Of a stretch of 64,000 nt of DNA, positions 8,582 to 17,135 are shown in pieces (position 1 is the stretch's first letter; each line of letters begins with the position of its first letter). Source of the stretch: Bradyrhizobium paxllaeri (GTDB lineage: Bacteria; Pseudomonadota; Alphaproteobacteria; Rhizobiales; Xanthobacteraceae); NCBI RefSeq assembly GCF_001693515.2, contig NZ_CP042968.1, forward strand, positions 1,302,001 through 1,366,000, in the 5' to 3' direction. Both the position numbers and the translations under genes were made by a program. The notes beneath the pieces are model-generated. The model made no database searches and was not told the DNA's origin. It was given only the letters and a program-made list of their open reading frames with translations.

Positions 8582-10006
8582 ATGCGGACCGAAAACCTGG
8601 CCAGACCCGCTGCTGCGGACGCACCAAAGGATTTGCGCTTCTGGCTCGCCCATCTTGCCGAGCGAGGCAGGCTCGCGGTCGCCCGCGAGGGCGTGGAGCT
8701 CGCCGACGAACTTGCTGCCGTTTCGAAGCGGCTGGAGCGCGATCGCGCGGTGCTATTTCCAAAGCCGGGCGGACACGACATTCCGGTGGTCGCCAATCTT
8801 TTCGCGGCCCGGGACTGGGTCGCCGAATCCATCGGTGTTGGCGCGGAGCAGTTGCTGGCGCGCTTCCTCGCTGCGGCGCGCGAGCCGCTGCCGAGCCGCG
8901 AAGTTAGCAGCGGGCCGGTTCAGGAAATCGTCCACAACGAGGTCGACCTTCTCAGGCAGCTACCAATCCCGAAGCACAACGAGCGCGACAGCGGGCCCTA
9001 TATCACGGCAGGTCTGCTGATCGCGCGCAATCCGCGCAACGGCATTCAGAACGTATCGATCCATCGCTGCCAGATCAGCGGTCCGAACCGGATCGGCGTT
9101 CTATTGCTACCCAGGCACACGCTTTCCTATTTCCGCATGGCCGAGGAGGCGGGCGAGGCGCTCGAGATCGCGATCGTCATCGGAGTCCATCCGGCATTGC
9201 TTCTGGCGTCGCAGGCGATTGCCGCGCTCGATGAAGACGAGATGGGGATAGCCGGCGCGCTGCTGGGTCAACCTATTGACGTCGTGAAGTGCAAGACCAA
9301 TTCCATCGGCGTGCCGGCTCAGGCCGAGATCGTGATCGAAGGGCGAATTCTCCCGCGCGTGCGCGAGCCGGAAGGACCGTTCGGTGAATTTCCCCAATAC
9401 TACGGGCCGCGCGCAAACCGGGAGGTTATAGAGGTGGACGCCGTCACTCACCGTGCCCGGCCGATCTACCACACGATTGTCGGCGGTGGCTATGAGCACC
9501 TCATCCTCGGCGCCGTGCCGCGTGAGGCGACGCTGCTGCAGCATTTGCGGCGCAGCTTCCCGAACGTGCTCGATGTGCGTCTGCCGCGCGGCGGCACCTG
9601 CCGCTACCACCTTGCCGTCAAGATCGACAAGACGTCAGACGGGGAGCCGAAGAACATGATCATGTGCGCCTTCGGCGCCCACTATGACGTCAAGCACGTC
9701 GTTGTCGTCGACAAGGACGTCAATATCGACGACTCCGAGGAAATCGAGTGGGCGGTCGCGACGCGCTTCCAGGCCGATCGCGATCTGCTGATCGTTTCCG
9801 GCGCACTCGGCTCCAAGCTCGATCCGACCACAAGGGACGGCATCAGCGCCAAGATGGGGCTTGACGCGACCGTGCCGGTCGACGCGCCGGAGCTCGATTT
9901 CAAGCGCATTCACGTCAAGGGCGAGGAGCAGGTCGATCTCGCTTATGCCCTGCAGAAGAATCCGGATCCTGCGCTTTCGCGTGTTCTTGCCCAAGATCGG
10001 CTTTAG
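8582..10006 (+). CDS. hmfF: UbiD-family prFMN decarboxylase (HmfF-like)
   Basis: A 474-residue UbiD-family decarboxylase. The catalytic pair of glutamates is visible in EGPFGEFPQYYGP (about residues 263-275), and the arginine of the active site probably lies in SIHRCQISG (about 158-166). In the hmf pathway HmfF removes one carboxylate from furan-2,5-dicarboxylate to give 2-furoate; the order beside UbiX and upstream of a furoyl-CoA gene set supports that role, but UbiD specificity cannot be read from motifs. The start at 8582 follows AAAGGAG with 6-base spacing and is better than the in-frame ATG at 8549. It is 33 bases after hmfG and is probably co-transcribed. Confidence 0.88.
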   Translation: MRTENLARPAAADAPKDLRFWLAHLAERGRLAVAREGVELADELAAVSKRLERDRAVLFPKPGGHDIPVVANLFAARDWVAESIGVGAEQLLARFLAAAREPLPSREVSSGPVQEIVHNEVDLLRQLPIPKHNERDSGPYITAGLLIARNPRNGIQNVSIHRCQISGPNRIGVLLLPRHTLSYFRMAEEAGEALEIAIVIGVHPALLLASQAIAALDEDEMGIAGALLGQPIDVVKCKTNSIGVPAQAEIVIEGRILPRVREPEGPFGEFPQYYGPRANREVIEVDAVTHRARPIYHTIVGGGYEHLILGAVPREATLLQHLRRSFPNVLDVRLPRGGTCRYHLAVKIDKTSDGEPKNMIMCAFGAHYDVKHVVVVDKDVNIDDSEEIEWAVATRFQADRDLLIVSGALGSKLDPTTRDGISAKMGLDATVPVDAPELDFKRIHVKGEEQVDLAYALQKNPDPALSRVLAQDRL

Positions 10007-10061
10007 GGAATCAAGGCCGGCCTGTTCGACCAACCATCTATCATGAGCCGAAGAGCTGTCG

Positions 10062-11795
10062 ATGTTGATGACTTCAAGCCAGCGCAGTGGCGGCGAAATT
10101 CTCGTCGATACGCTGAAGATCAACGGCGTGGATACGGTCTTCTGCCTGCCGGGTGAAAGCTTCCTGGCCGCGATCGATGCGCTTGCCGGCCCGGACGAGA
10201 CGATCCGCACCATCGTGACCCGGCATGAGGCGGGCGCGGCGCACATGGCCGAAGCGTATGGCAAGCTGACCGGGCATCCCGGAATCTGCTTTGTCACGCG
10301 GGGGCCAGGCGCAAGCCATGCCGCAATCGGCGTTCATACGGCGTCGCAGGATTCGACGCCGATGATCCTGTTCATCGGCCAGGTCGCTCGTGGCATGCTG
10401 GGGCGTGAAGCCTGGCAGGAGGTCAACTTCCGGCGGATGTTCGGCAGCATGGCCAAATGGGTGGTCGAGATCGATCGCGCCGAGCGTATCCCCGAATTGG
10501 TCAGCCGCGCCTTCCATGTTGCGGTGTCCGGGCGTCCGGGGCCGGTTGTGGTCTCGCTGCCTGAGGACATGCTGACGGAGCGAGCTGCGGTCGCGAATGC
10601 TGCTCCTTACGTGCGGGTTGCGGGCCATCCCGGTCCCGCTCAGTTGTCGCGCTTGGTCGAGATGATCGACGGCGCCGAGCGGCCGCTGGTGATCGTCGGT
10701 GGCGGCGGATGGAATGCCCGAGCCTGCGCGGACCTCGGGAGCTTCGTGGAGACATTCAGCCTGCCGGTTGTCGCCGGCTTCCGGAGGCAGGACATTCTTG
10801 ACAACCGGCATTCGCATTATGTCGGCCACGCCGGTCTTGGCCCAAGTCCGAAGCTGGTCGAACGCGTTCGCGGCGCCGACCTGATCATCGCCCTGGGCGG
10901 ACGCCTGGGTGAGACCACGACTTCGGGCTACACGTTGTTTGAGATTCCCCGACCGGCTCAGCGCCTCGTGCACATACATGCCGATCCGAACGAGCTTGGA
11001 CGCATCTATCAGGCCGATCTGCCGATCAACGCCGGCATGTCCGAGATGGCCGCGGCGCTGGCCGGGCTCCGGCCTTCCGAGCGACACGAAGCGGAGACGG
11101 AGGCGCGGCGGAAGGCATGGCTCGCAGCGGCGCGCGAGGAGTTCATCGCCGATCAGATACCCGGATCGATGCCAGGCCCGGTCGATCTCGGCGCGGTGAT
11201 GCTTCACTTGCGCGAAGCCCTGCCGGACGATGCCATCATCTCGAACGGGGCGGGCAACTACGCGATCTGGGTGCACAAGTTCCATCGCTATGGCGGTTTC
11301 AGGACGCAGCTTGCACCGACATCCGGCGCGATGGGCTATGGCCTGCCTGCGGCGATCGCGGCCAAGCTGGTTCATCCTGACCGCGCGGCAGTCTGCTTTG
11401 CCGGCGATGGCTGCTTCCTGATGAGCGCCAACGAGCTTGCGACCGCATCGCAGTACGGGCTCGGCGTGATTATCATTGTCGTCAACAACGGCATGTACGG
11501 CTCGATCCGCATGCACCAGGAAAAGGAATATCCGGGGCGCGTTCATGCGACGGCGCTCGAGAATCCGGATTTTGTCGCGCTGGCCCGCTCGTTCGGGTGC
11601 TATGGCGAACAGGTTCTCGAAATTGAAGGTTTTGCCGCCGCCTTCGCGCGGGCAAAGACCTATGCAGACGAGCGGCGCAAGCCGGCCCTCCTCGAACTGA
11701 AGATCGATCCGGAGGCCATCACACCTTCTGCCACGCTAACCCAATTGCGTCAGCATGCGCTGGCGTCGCGGCACGCGGTACGATCCGCGCCATGA
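10062..11795 (+). CDS. thiamine-diphosphate enzyme, acetolactate-synthase/decarboxylase type
   Basis: A 577-residue ThDP enzyme with the usual three domains: PYR (residues 1-175; catalytic glutamate in TIVTRHEAGAAHMAEAYG), a central domain (about 195-330) and PP (about 365-560; the GDG...NN cofactor motif runs from GDGCFLMSANELATA to VVNNGMYGS). Such enzymes cleave or form bonds next to a 2-oxo group, as in benzoylformate decarboxylase, acetolactate synthase or 2-oxo-acid decarboxylases. It lies 55 bases after hmfF in the same direction. It is not part of the classical hmf set as I know it. A possible role is processing a 2-oxo acid made by the flavin oxidase; this is inference. Confidence 0.9.
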   Translation: MLMTSSQRSGGEILVDTLKINGVDTVFCLPGESFLAAIDALAGPDETIRTIVTRHEAGAAHMAEAYGKLTGHPGICFVTRGPGASHAAIGVHTASQDSTPMILFIGQVARGMLGREAWQEVNFRRMFGSMAKWVVEIDRAERIPELVSRAFHVAVSGRPGPVVVSLPEDMLTERAAVANAAPYVRVAGHPGPAQLSRLVEMIDGAERPLVIVGGGGWNARACADLGSFVETFSLPVVAGFRRQDILDNRHSHYVGHAGLGPSPKLVERVRGADLIIALGGRLGETTTSGYTLFEIPRPAQRLVHIHADPNELGRIYQADLPINAGMSEMAAALAGLRPSERHEAETEARRKAWLAAAREEFIADQIPGSMPGPVDLGAVMLHLREALPDDAIISNGAGNYAIWVHKFHRYGGFRTQLAPTSGAMGYGLPAAIAAKLVHPDRAAVCFAGDGCFLMSANELATASQYGLGVIIIVVNNGMYGSIRMHQEKEYPGRVHATALENPDFVALARSFGCYGEQVLEIEGFAAAFARAKTYADERRKPALLELKIDPEAITPSATLTQLRQHALASRHAVRSAP

Positions 11796-11825
11796 AACGA
11801 AGCAGCTTGTGAAGGGAGGACCAGT

Positions 11826-12665
11826 ATGTCGACAGCTCTGCGCATCGCTCACGGCGCCTTCGGTAGGGTTGCGCTCCTGGATATGGATCGCTCGCTGGTG
11901 CGCCACGCGCATCCGCAGTGCCACGTCCTCCTGAAGGTCGAAGGCGCCGATACGCAATTCATGGTGGGGGACAGAGCCTATCCACTCACCGATACCAATG
12001 CTGTCCTGGTCGATGCCTGGACGCCGCATGCCTATGTTCACGATCCGGCGCGGCCGCGGACCCTCATTCTCGCGCTCTACGTCGAGCCACATTGGCTGAA
12101 GGAATTTCGTTCCGGCTGGGCCGCCAGCGGCGCGCCCGGCTTTTTCGACCAACCTTCCGGAGAGGTCTCGCCGCGGATTCGTCAGCTCACGCTCCGGCTG
12201 GCCGCCGAAATGGTAGAGCATCCGGACTGCACCCGCACCCATGAACAGGCGCTCTCGGATCTGATGATCGCGGTGATCGAGCGTTTCACGCCATGGCACC
12301 GCTTTCCGGCTTCGATCCGCATGAATGCGAAGAGCTGTGATTGGCGGATCAGGCGCGCCACGGAAGCGATGCGGACCCGGGAGCATCCGTGCGCGAGCGT
12401 CGATCAGTTCGCAAGGGACGCGGGTCTGTCGCGGGCGCAGTTCTTCCGTCTGTTCGAGACGTCGCTCGGCGTGTCGCCCAAGATCTATCTCAACGTAATG
12501 CGAATGGAGCGGGCGCTCGAGGCGGTGATGCACCAGGATGTGCCCTTTGGCGAACTCAGCGAACGCTTCGGCTTTCCGGAGCCGGCGCATTTCACGCGCT
12601 TCTTTCGTGATCACGCCGGTGTGAGTCCGCGCGAGTTCCGCAACGTCTCGCGCCTTGCCAGCTGA
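11826..12665 (+). CDS. AraC-family regulator with cupin-type sensor domain (HmfR2-like)
   Basis: A 279-residue regulator. The N-terminal ~110 residues look like an AraC cupin domain (VRHAHPQCHVLLKVEG, then DAWTPHAYVHD). The last ~100 residues carry two helix-turn-helices: ASVDQFARDAGLSRAQFFRLF and PFGELSERFGFPEPAHFTRF. GGGAGGA precedes the ATG. It sits just before the furoyl-CoA dehydrogenase operon, matching the place of an AraC regulator in hmf clusters, and probably controls that operon. The 128 bases between it and hmfA do not contain the LysR-type motif seen at 6.7 and 7.8 kb, so the two operons may have separate control. Confidence 0.9.
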   Translation: MSTALRIAHGAFGRVALLDMDRSLVRHAHPQCHVLLKVEGADTQFMVGDRAYPLTDTNAVLVDAWTPHAYVHDPARPRTLILALYVEPHWLKEFRSGWAASGAPGFFDQPSGEVSPRIRQLTLRLAAEMVEHPDCTRTHEQALSDLMIAVIERFTPWHRFPASIRMNAKSCDWRIRRATEAMRTREHPCASVDQFARDAGLSRAQFFRLFETSLGVSPKIYLNVMRMERALEAVMHQDVPFGELSERFGFPEPAHFTRFFRDHAGVSPREFRNVSRLAS

Positions 12666-12793
12666 CTGGTCGCGGGCAGTCTAAATGAGACGATTTGGTA
12701 ACTCGCGAGAGCAGCCGGTATGGCCCGGCCTGCGAGCATTCTTACATCTGCTCCACGTGGCTTCGCAGAGCGCGATCGGGAGGAATGTCATAA

Positions 12794-15700
12794 ATGGCGC
12801 AGCCTGCGGCTCGATCCGTATCGGTCGACATGGAAGGTCGGAAGGAAGGCCGGCCTTGGGTCGGCCGCTCGATCGAGCGCGTCGAAGATGCGGCGCTCCT
12901 GACCGGACGCGGGCGCTTCATTGACGATATCGGAACGCCGCCGGGAACGCTTCATGCTGCGATCCTCCGATCGTCCTACGCCCACGCCGATATCATTTCG
13001 ATCGACACCGAGGCGGCGCGGCGTGCGCCAAGCGTCGCGGCCGTTCTCACCGGCAGGCAGGTCAAAGAATTGACTTCAAGCCTCGTGGTCGGTGTCAAGG
13101 CGCCGGTGGAATGCTGGCCGATCGCGGTCGATCGGGTGCGCTATGTCGGTGAGCCGGTCGCCATCGTCATTGCCGCTGATCGCGCCCGGGCGGAAGACGC
13201 CGTCGACCTGATCAACGTCGAGTGCCGGCCGCGCATGGCCGTGGTCGATCCGCTGGCGGCGCTTACGGCCGATGCGCCGGTTCTACACGACGGCTTTCTC
13301 GGCAACCTCGCCAGTGACCGCAGCTTCTCCTATGGCGATCCGGACGGGGTGTTTGCGGAAGCCGCGCATCGCTTCTCGATCGATATCCGCTATCCCCGCA
13401 ATTCCTGCACGCCGATCGAAACCTACGGCGTGATCGCTTCCTACGAAGCGGCAGAGGACGCCTTCGACATCCTCGCCAATTTCCAGGGACCGTTCAGTAT
13501 TCACACGGTGATCTCACGCGCCCTGAAAGTACCGGGCAACCGGTTGCGGCTGCGCACCCCGCCCGATTCCGGCGGCAGCTTTGGCGTGAAGCAGGGCGTA
13601 TTTCCCTACATTGTGTTGATCGGCGCGGCTTCGCGTGCTGTCGGACGTCCCGTGAAATGGATCGAGGATCGGCTCGAGCACCTCACTGCTTCGGTCTCGG
13701 CCACCAACCGCGCCACCACCCTTTCGGCTGCCGTCGCCGCCGACGGCAGGATCCTCGCCCTAGACTGGGACCAGGTCGAGGATTGCGGCGCGCATCTGCG
13801 CGCACCCGAACCAGCCACGCTCTACCGCATGCACGGCAATCTCACGGGCGCCTACGATATCCGCCATGTAAAGGTGCGCAATCGCGTCGTGGTCACCAAC
13901 AAGACGCCGACTGGCCTCAACCGCGGCTTCGGTGGACCGCAAGTCTATTTCGCATTGGAGCGGCTGGTGCAGCGGATCGCAATCGGCCTAGGCCTTGATC
14001 CGCTCGAACTCATCAAGCGCAATCTCGTTCCCGCCGGCGCCTTTCCCTATCGCACGGCAACCGGTGCGCTGCTGGATTCAGGTAACTATCAGGAGGCGAT
14101 CGCCAGAGCGGTTGAGCAGGGGAAACTCGCAGAACTCAGAACGCGACGCGATGAGGCGCGCGCGCAGGGCCGGCTCTATGGCATCGGCTTCACCGCGGTC
14201 GTCGAGCCGAGCGTCTCCAACATAGGCTACATCACGACCGTGCTTACTGCAGCGGAGCGCCGCAAGGCGGGGCCGAAGAACGGCGCGCAGGCGACCGCAA
14301 CGGTTGCGCTGGACCCCGTCGGCGGCGTTACCGTCCATGTCGCCTCCGTGCCGCAAGGGCAGGGCCATCGCACCGTGCTGTCGCAGGTGGTCGCCGACGT
14401 GTTCGGCCTCCGGCCGCAGGACATCCGCGTCAACACCGAGATCGATACCGCTAGGGATGCGTGGTCGATCGCCTCCGGAAATTACGCGAGCCGGTTTGCG
14501 GCCGCCGTGGCCGGCACCGCCAAGCTGGCGGCTGAACGCATCGCGCATCGCCTCGCGCGCATCGCTGCGAGCCAGCTCAATGTCGAGCCGGCGGACATTG
14601 TGTTCGCCGGCGGCTTTGTTGTCTCGAAGTCCAATCCGGAGAACCGCGTCGCCTTCTCGCGCGTTGCGGCGTTGGGTCACTGGTCGCCGGGCTCACTGCC
14701 GGACGATGCCGGCCAGACCATCCGCGAAACCGCGTTCTGGACACCGCCGGAGCTGACAGCGCCGGATGACGATGACCGTATCAACTCATCGCTCTGCCAC
14801 GGCTTTATCTTCGATTTCTGCGGCATCGAGATTGATCGCACGACGTTTGAAACGCGGATCGATCGCTACGTCACCATGCATGATTGCGGCACGATCCTGC
14901 ATCCCGGCATGGTGAACGGGCAGATCCGCGGCGGCTTTGCCCAGGCGCTGGGGGCGGCGCTTTTTGAAGAATACGCCTATGCCGCCGACGGCAGCTTTCT
15001 GACCGGAACGTTTGCCGACTATCTGTTGCCGACCACGACCGAAGTTCCGGAGCCGCAGATCATTCACATGGAGACGCCCTCGACGTTTACCCCGCTGGGA
15101 GCAAAGGGCGTCGGCGAGGGCAATTGCATGTCGACGCCGGTGTGCATCGCCAACGCCGTGGCCGATGCGCTGGGACTGGCCGACGTCACGTTGCCGCTGG
15201 TGCCGGCGAAGCTCGCCGACTTGGCGCGCGGGCCGGAGCCGGCGCCGCCGGCAGGACAATTGAGGGCAGGTGCCGCTCGGGAGGCAGACCGCCGGCTGCG
15301 CGGCGAGGGCAGCGCCTCCGTCAAAGCAGTGCCGGAGCAGGTGTGGACGATGCTGCTCGACGTCAGGACATTGCAGGCGGTAATTCCCGGATGCCAGCGC
15401 GTCGAGAAGGTCTCCGACACGCATTTCCGCGCTGACGTGACGTTGGGTATCGGTCCGGTGACAGGGCGCTATCGCGCCGATGTCGAGCTGTTCGATCTCG
15501 ACCAGCCCAATGCCGTCACGTTGCGCGGCAAGGCCGAGGGCGCGCTCGGCTTCGGTGACGCCGAGGGGCGCATCACGCTCGAGCCCGACGGCAAGGGCGG
15601 CACTAGGCTGCACTACCGCTACGACGCCGCGATCGGCGGCAAGGTCGCCAGCATCGGCGGCCGTCTGCTCGACGGCGCCACGCGCGTGGTCATCGGACAG

Positions 15701-15808
15701 TTTTTCGCGGCTCTCGCGCGCAAGGCCGGCGGTGGAGCGTCCGCCAGCGGCTTCTCCCTCGTTGCGCTGCTCGGCAGGCTCGCAAGCCTGTTTGGAGGAC
15801 GACGATGA
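12794..15808 (+). CDS. hmfA: 2-furoyl-CoA dehydrogenase molybdenum subunit with C-terminal CoxG-like domain
   Basis: A 1004-residue protein. Residues 1-~815 are a xanthine-dehydrogenase-family molybdopterin subunit: VGRSIERVEDAALLTGRGRF at the start, PPDSGGSFGVKQG, NRGFGGPQ, VPQGQGH, and GAKGVGEG with the catalytic glutamate. The Cys loop of CO dehydrogenase is absent. Residues ~838-985 form an SRPBCC/CoxG-like domain (SVKAVPEQVWTMLLDVRTLQ ... IPGCQRVEKV), normally a separate accessory protein in related systems. With the FAD and 2Fe-2S subunits it should hydroxylate an acyl-CoA substrate with water; by gene order the substrate is 2-furoyl-CoA. GGGAGG lies 9 bases before the ATG. The stop overlaps hmfB by 4 bases. 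Confidence 0.87.
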   Translation: MAQPAARSVSVDMEGRKEGRPWVGRSIERVEDAALLTGRGRFIDDIGTPPGTLHAAILRSSYAHADIISIDTEAARRAPSVAAVLTGRQVKELTSSLVVGVKAPVECWPIAVDRVRYVGEPVAIVIAADRARAEDAVDLINVECRPRMAVVDPLAALTADAPVLHDGFLGNLASDRSFSYGDPDGVFAEAAHRFSIDIRYPRNSCTPIETYGVIASYEAAEDAFDILANFQGPFSIHTVISRALKVPGNRLRLRTPPDSGGSFGVKQGVFPYIVLIGAASRAVGRPVKWIEDRLEHLTASVSATNRATTLSAAVAADGRILALDWDQVEDCGAHLRAPEPATLYRMHGNLTGAYDIRHVKVRNRVVVTNKTPTGLNRGFGGPQVYFALERLVQRIAIGLGLDPLELIKRNLVPAGAFPYRTATGALLDSGNYQEAIARAVEQGKLAELRTRRDEARAQGRLYGIGFTAVVEPSVSNIGYITTVLTAAERRKAGPKNGAQATATVALDPVGGVTVHVASVPQGQGHRTVLSQVVADVFGLRPQDIRVNTEIDTARDAWSIASGNYASRFAAAVAGTAKLAAERIAHRLARIAASQLNVEPADIVFAGGFVVSKSNPENRVAFSRVAALGHWSPGSLPDDAGQTIRETAFWTPPELTAPDDDDRINSSLCHGFIFDFCGIEIDRTTFETRIDRYVTMHDCGTILHPGMVNGQIRGGFAQALGAALFEEYAYAADGSFLTGTFADYLLPTTTEVPEPQIIHMETPSTFTPLGAKGVGEGNCMSTPVCIANAVADALGLADVTLPLVPAKLADLARGPEPAPPAGQLRAGAAREADRRLRGEGSASVKAVPEQVWTMLLDVRTLQAVIPGCQRVEKVSDTHFRADVTLGIGPVTGRYRADVELFDLDQPNAVTLRGKAEGALGFGDAEGRITLEPDGKGGTRLHYRYDAAIGGKVASIGGRLLDGATRVVIGQFFAALARKAGGGASASGFSLVALLGRLASLFGGRR

Positions 15809-16620
15809 AGCCCGCCGCCTTCGACTATGTCCGGGCCGAGTCCCTCGACGAAGTTCTGGAAGGACTTTCGAACGAGGGCGGCGATGCTCGCGTGCTGGCC
15901 GGCGGCCAGTCGCTGATGGCGATGCTCAACATGCGCCTGGCCCGGCCAAAGGTCCTGATCGACATCATGCGGCTAAAGGAGCTCAACGGCGTCGAGGAGC
16001 GGGCTGGCGTCGTGACGATCGGCGCGGGCGTACGCCAGGCCACATTGCTCGCTTGGCCCGAACTGACACGGACGCTGCCACTGCTTGCGCTGGCGCTACC
16101 CTGGATCGGCCACGTCCAGACGCGCAGCCGCGGCACCATCTGCGGCTCGCTGGCGCATGCGGACCCCAGCGCCGAGATGCCGCTCGCGCTCATTGCGCTC
16201 GGCGGCGAGGTGCATCTGCGCAGCAAAAGGCGGCGTCGCCGCGTCCCAGCTCGCGATTTCTTTGTCGGTATGATGGCTACTGATCGCGCCGAAGACGAGT
16301 TGATCGAGGCCGTGTCGTTTCCCGGTCATCGCGGCGGCCGATGCGCCTTCCGCGAGGTCGCCCGCCGTCACGGTGATTTCGCCATCGTGGCCTGTGCGGC
16401 GGCGGCAACGCCGAAAGGCGTCCGCTTTGCCGTGGGCGGCGTCGCGGATGTACCGGTGGCGCGGGACTGGCCATGCCTCGATGGCACCGCACTTGACGAT
16501 GCGTTGAATGGCTTTGCCTACGAGCTTGACGCGCGGGACGACGTGCACGCGACCGCGCGATATCGGCGCGATCTGGTGCGGATTATTGGGCGCGACCTGA
16601 TCGGCGAGGTGCTGCAATGA
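15805..16620 (+). CDS. hmfB: 2-furoyl-CoA dehydrogenase FAD subunit
   Basis: A 271-residue medium (FAD-binding) subunit of the xanthine-dehydrogenase family (CoxM/HcrB type). It passes electrons from the 2Fe-2S clusters to the acceptor. FAD-binding signatures are VLAGGQSLMAMLNMRLA (about residues 30-46) and TRSRGTICGSLAHADPSAEM (about 107-126). Its ATG overlaps the hmfA stop and its stop overlaps the hmfC start (ATGA in both cases), so the three subunits should be made by coupled translation. It ends at a normal length for the family. The substrate assignment is from operon content. Confidence 0.88.
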   Translation: MKPAAFDYVRAESLDEVLEGLSNEGGDARVLAGGQSLMAMLNMRLARPKVLIDIMRLKELNGVEERAGVVTIGAGVRQATLLAWPELTRTLPLLALALPWIGHVQTRSRGTICGSLAHADPSAEMPLALIALGGEVHLRSKRRRRRVPARDFFVGMMATDRAEDELIEAVSFPGHRGGRCAFREVARRHGDFAIVACAAAATPKGVRFAVGGVADVPVARDWPCLDGTALDDALNGFAYELDARDDVHATARYRRDLVRIIGRDLIGEVLQ

Positions 16621-17135
16621 CGCGTCTTGCCGCCCATGGCCGTCATCCAATCCGCTTTCATCTGAACGGCAAACCAGTTGAGGCCGAGGCTGAGCCGCGC
16701 ATGCTGCTTTCTGACTTCCTGCGCCACCGGATCGGCGCCACGGGAACCCATGTTGGCTGCGAGCACGGCGTCTGCGGTGCCTGCACAGTCATCATCGACG
16801 GCATGCTCACGCGTTCATGCTTGACGCTGGCGGCGCAGGTCGATGGCTGTGAGATCCAGACGGTCGAGGGGCTTGCTCCGTCGCCGGGCCGGCTTGGCAT
16901 CCTGCAGCAGGCTTTCCGCCGCAACCACGCTCTGCAATGCGGGTTCTGCACGGCCGGCATCCTGATGTCGCTTGACCACCATCTGCGCCGCAATCCCTCG
17001 CCGCGCGAAGCCGATATTCGCGATCTCCTCAGCGGCCATCTATGCCGCTGCACCGGATACACCCAGATCATAAAGGCGGCGCTCGAAGCGGCCGCCGAGC
17101 TTGCCACCACTACCGAAGAGAAGTCCGATGCTTGA
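16617..17135 (+). CDS. hmfC: 2-furoyl-CoA dehydrogenase 2Fe-2S subunit
   Basis: A 172-residue small subunit with both expected iron-sulfur clusters. The plant-ferredoxin-type cluster is bound by CEHGVCGACT plus a later Cys (RSCL). The second cluster lies in the helical domain, with motifs QCGFCTAGIL and CRCTGYTQI. All eight cysteines are present. It overlaps hmfB by 4 bases and the CoA ligase by 8 bases. This protein class transfers electrons from the molybdenum site to FAD. Confidence 0.9.
   Translation: MTRLAAHGRHPIRFHLNGKPVEAEAEPRMLLSDFLRHRIGATGTHVGCEHGVCGACTVIIDGMLTRSCLTLAAQVDGCEIQTVEGLAPSPGRLGILQQAFRRNHALQCGFCTAGILMSLDHHLRRNPSPREADIRDLLSGHLCRCTGYTQIIKAALEAAAELATTTEEKSDA

Noticed and set aside
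10074..11546. Long open frame of 490 codons on the minus strand
   Set aside because: It lies entirely within the ThDP enzyme gene, is rich in Arg/His/Gly with no fold-like pattern, and arises from GC-rich codon bias on the opposite strand.
14786..15613. Minus-strand frame of 275 codons
   Set aside because: It is antisense to hmfA, which has strong family motifs on the plus strand.
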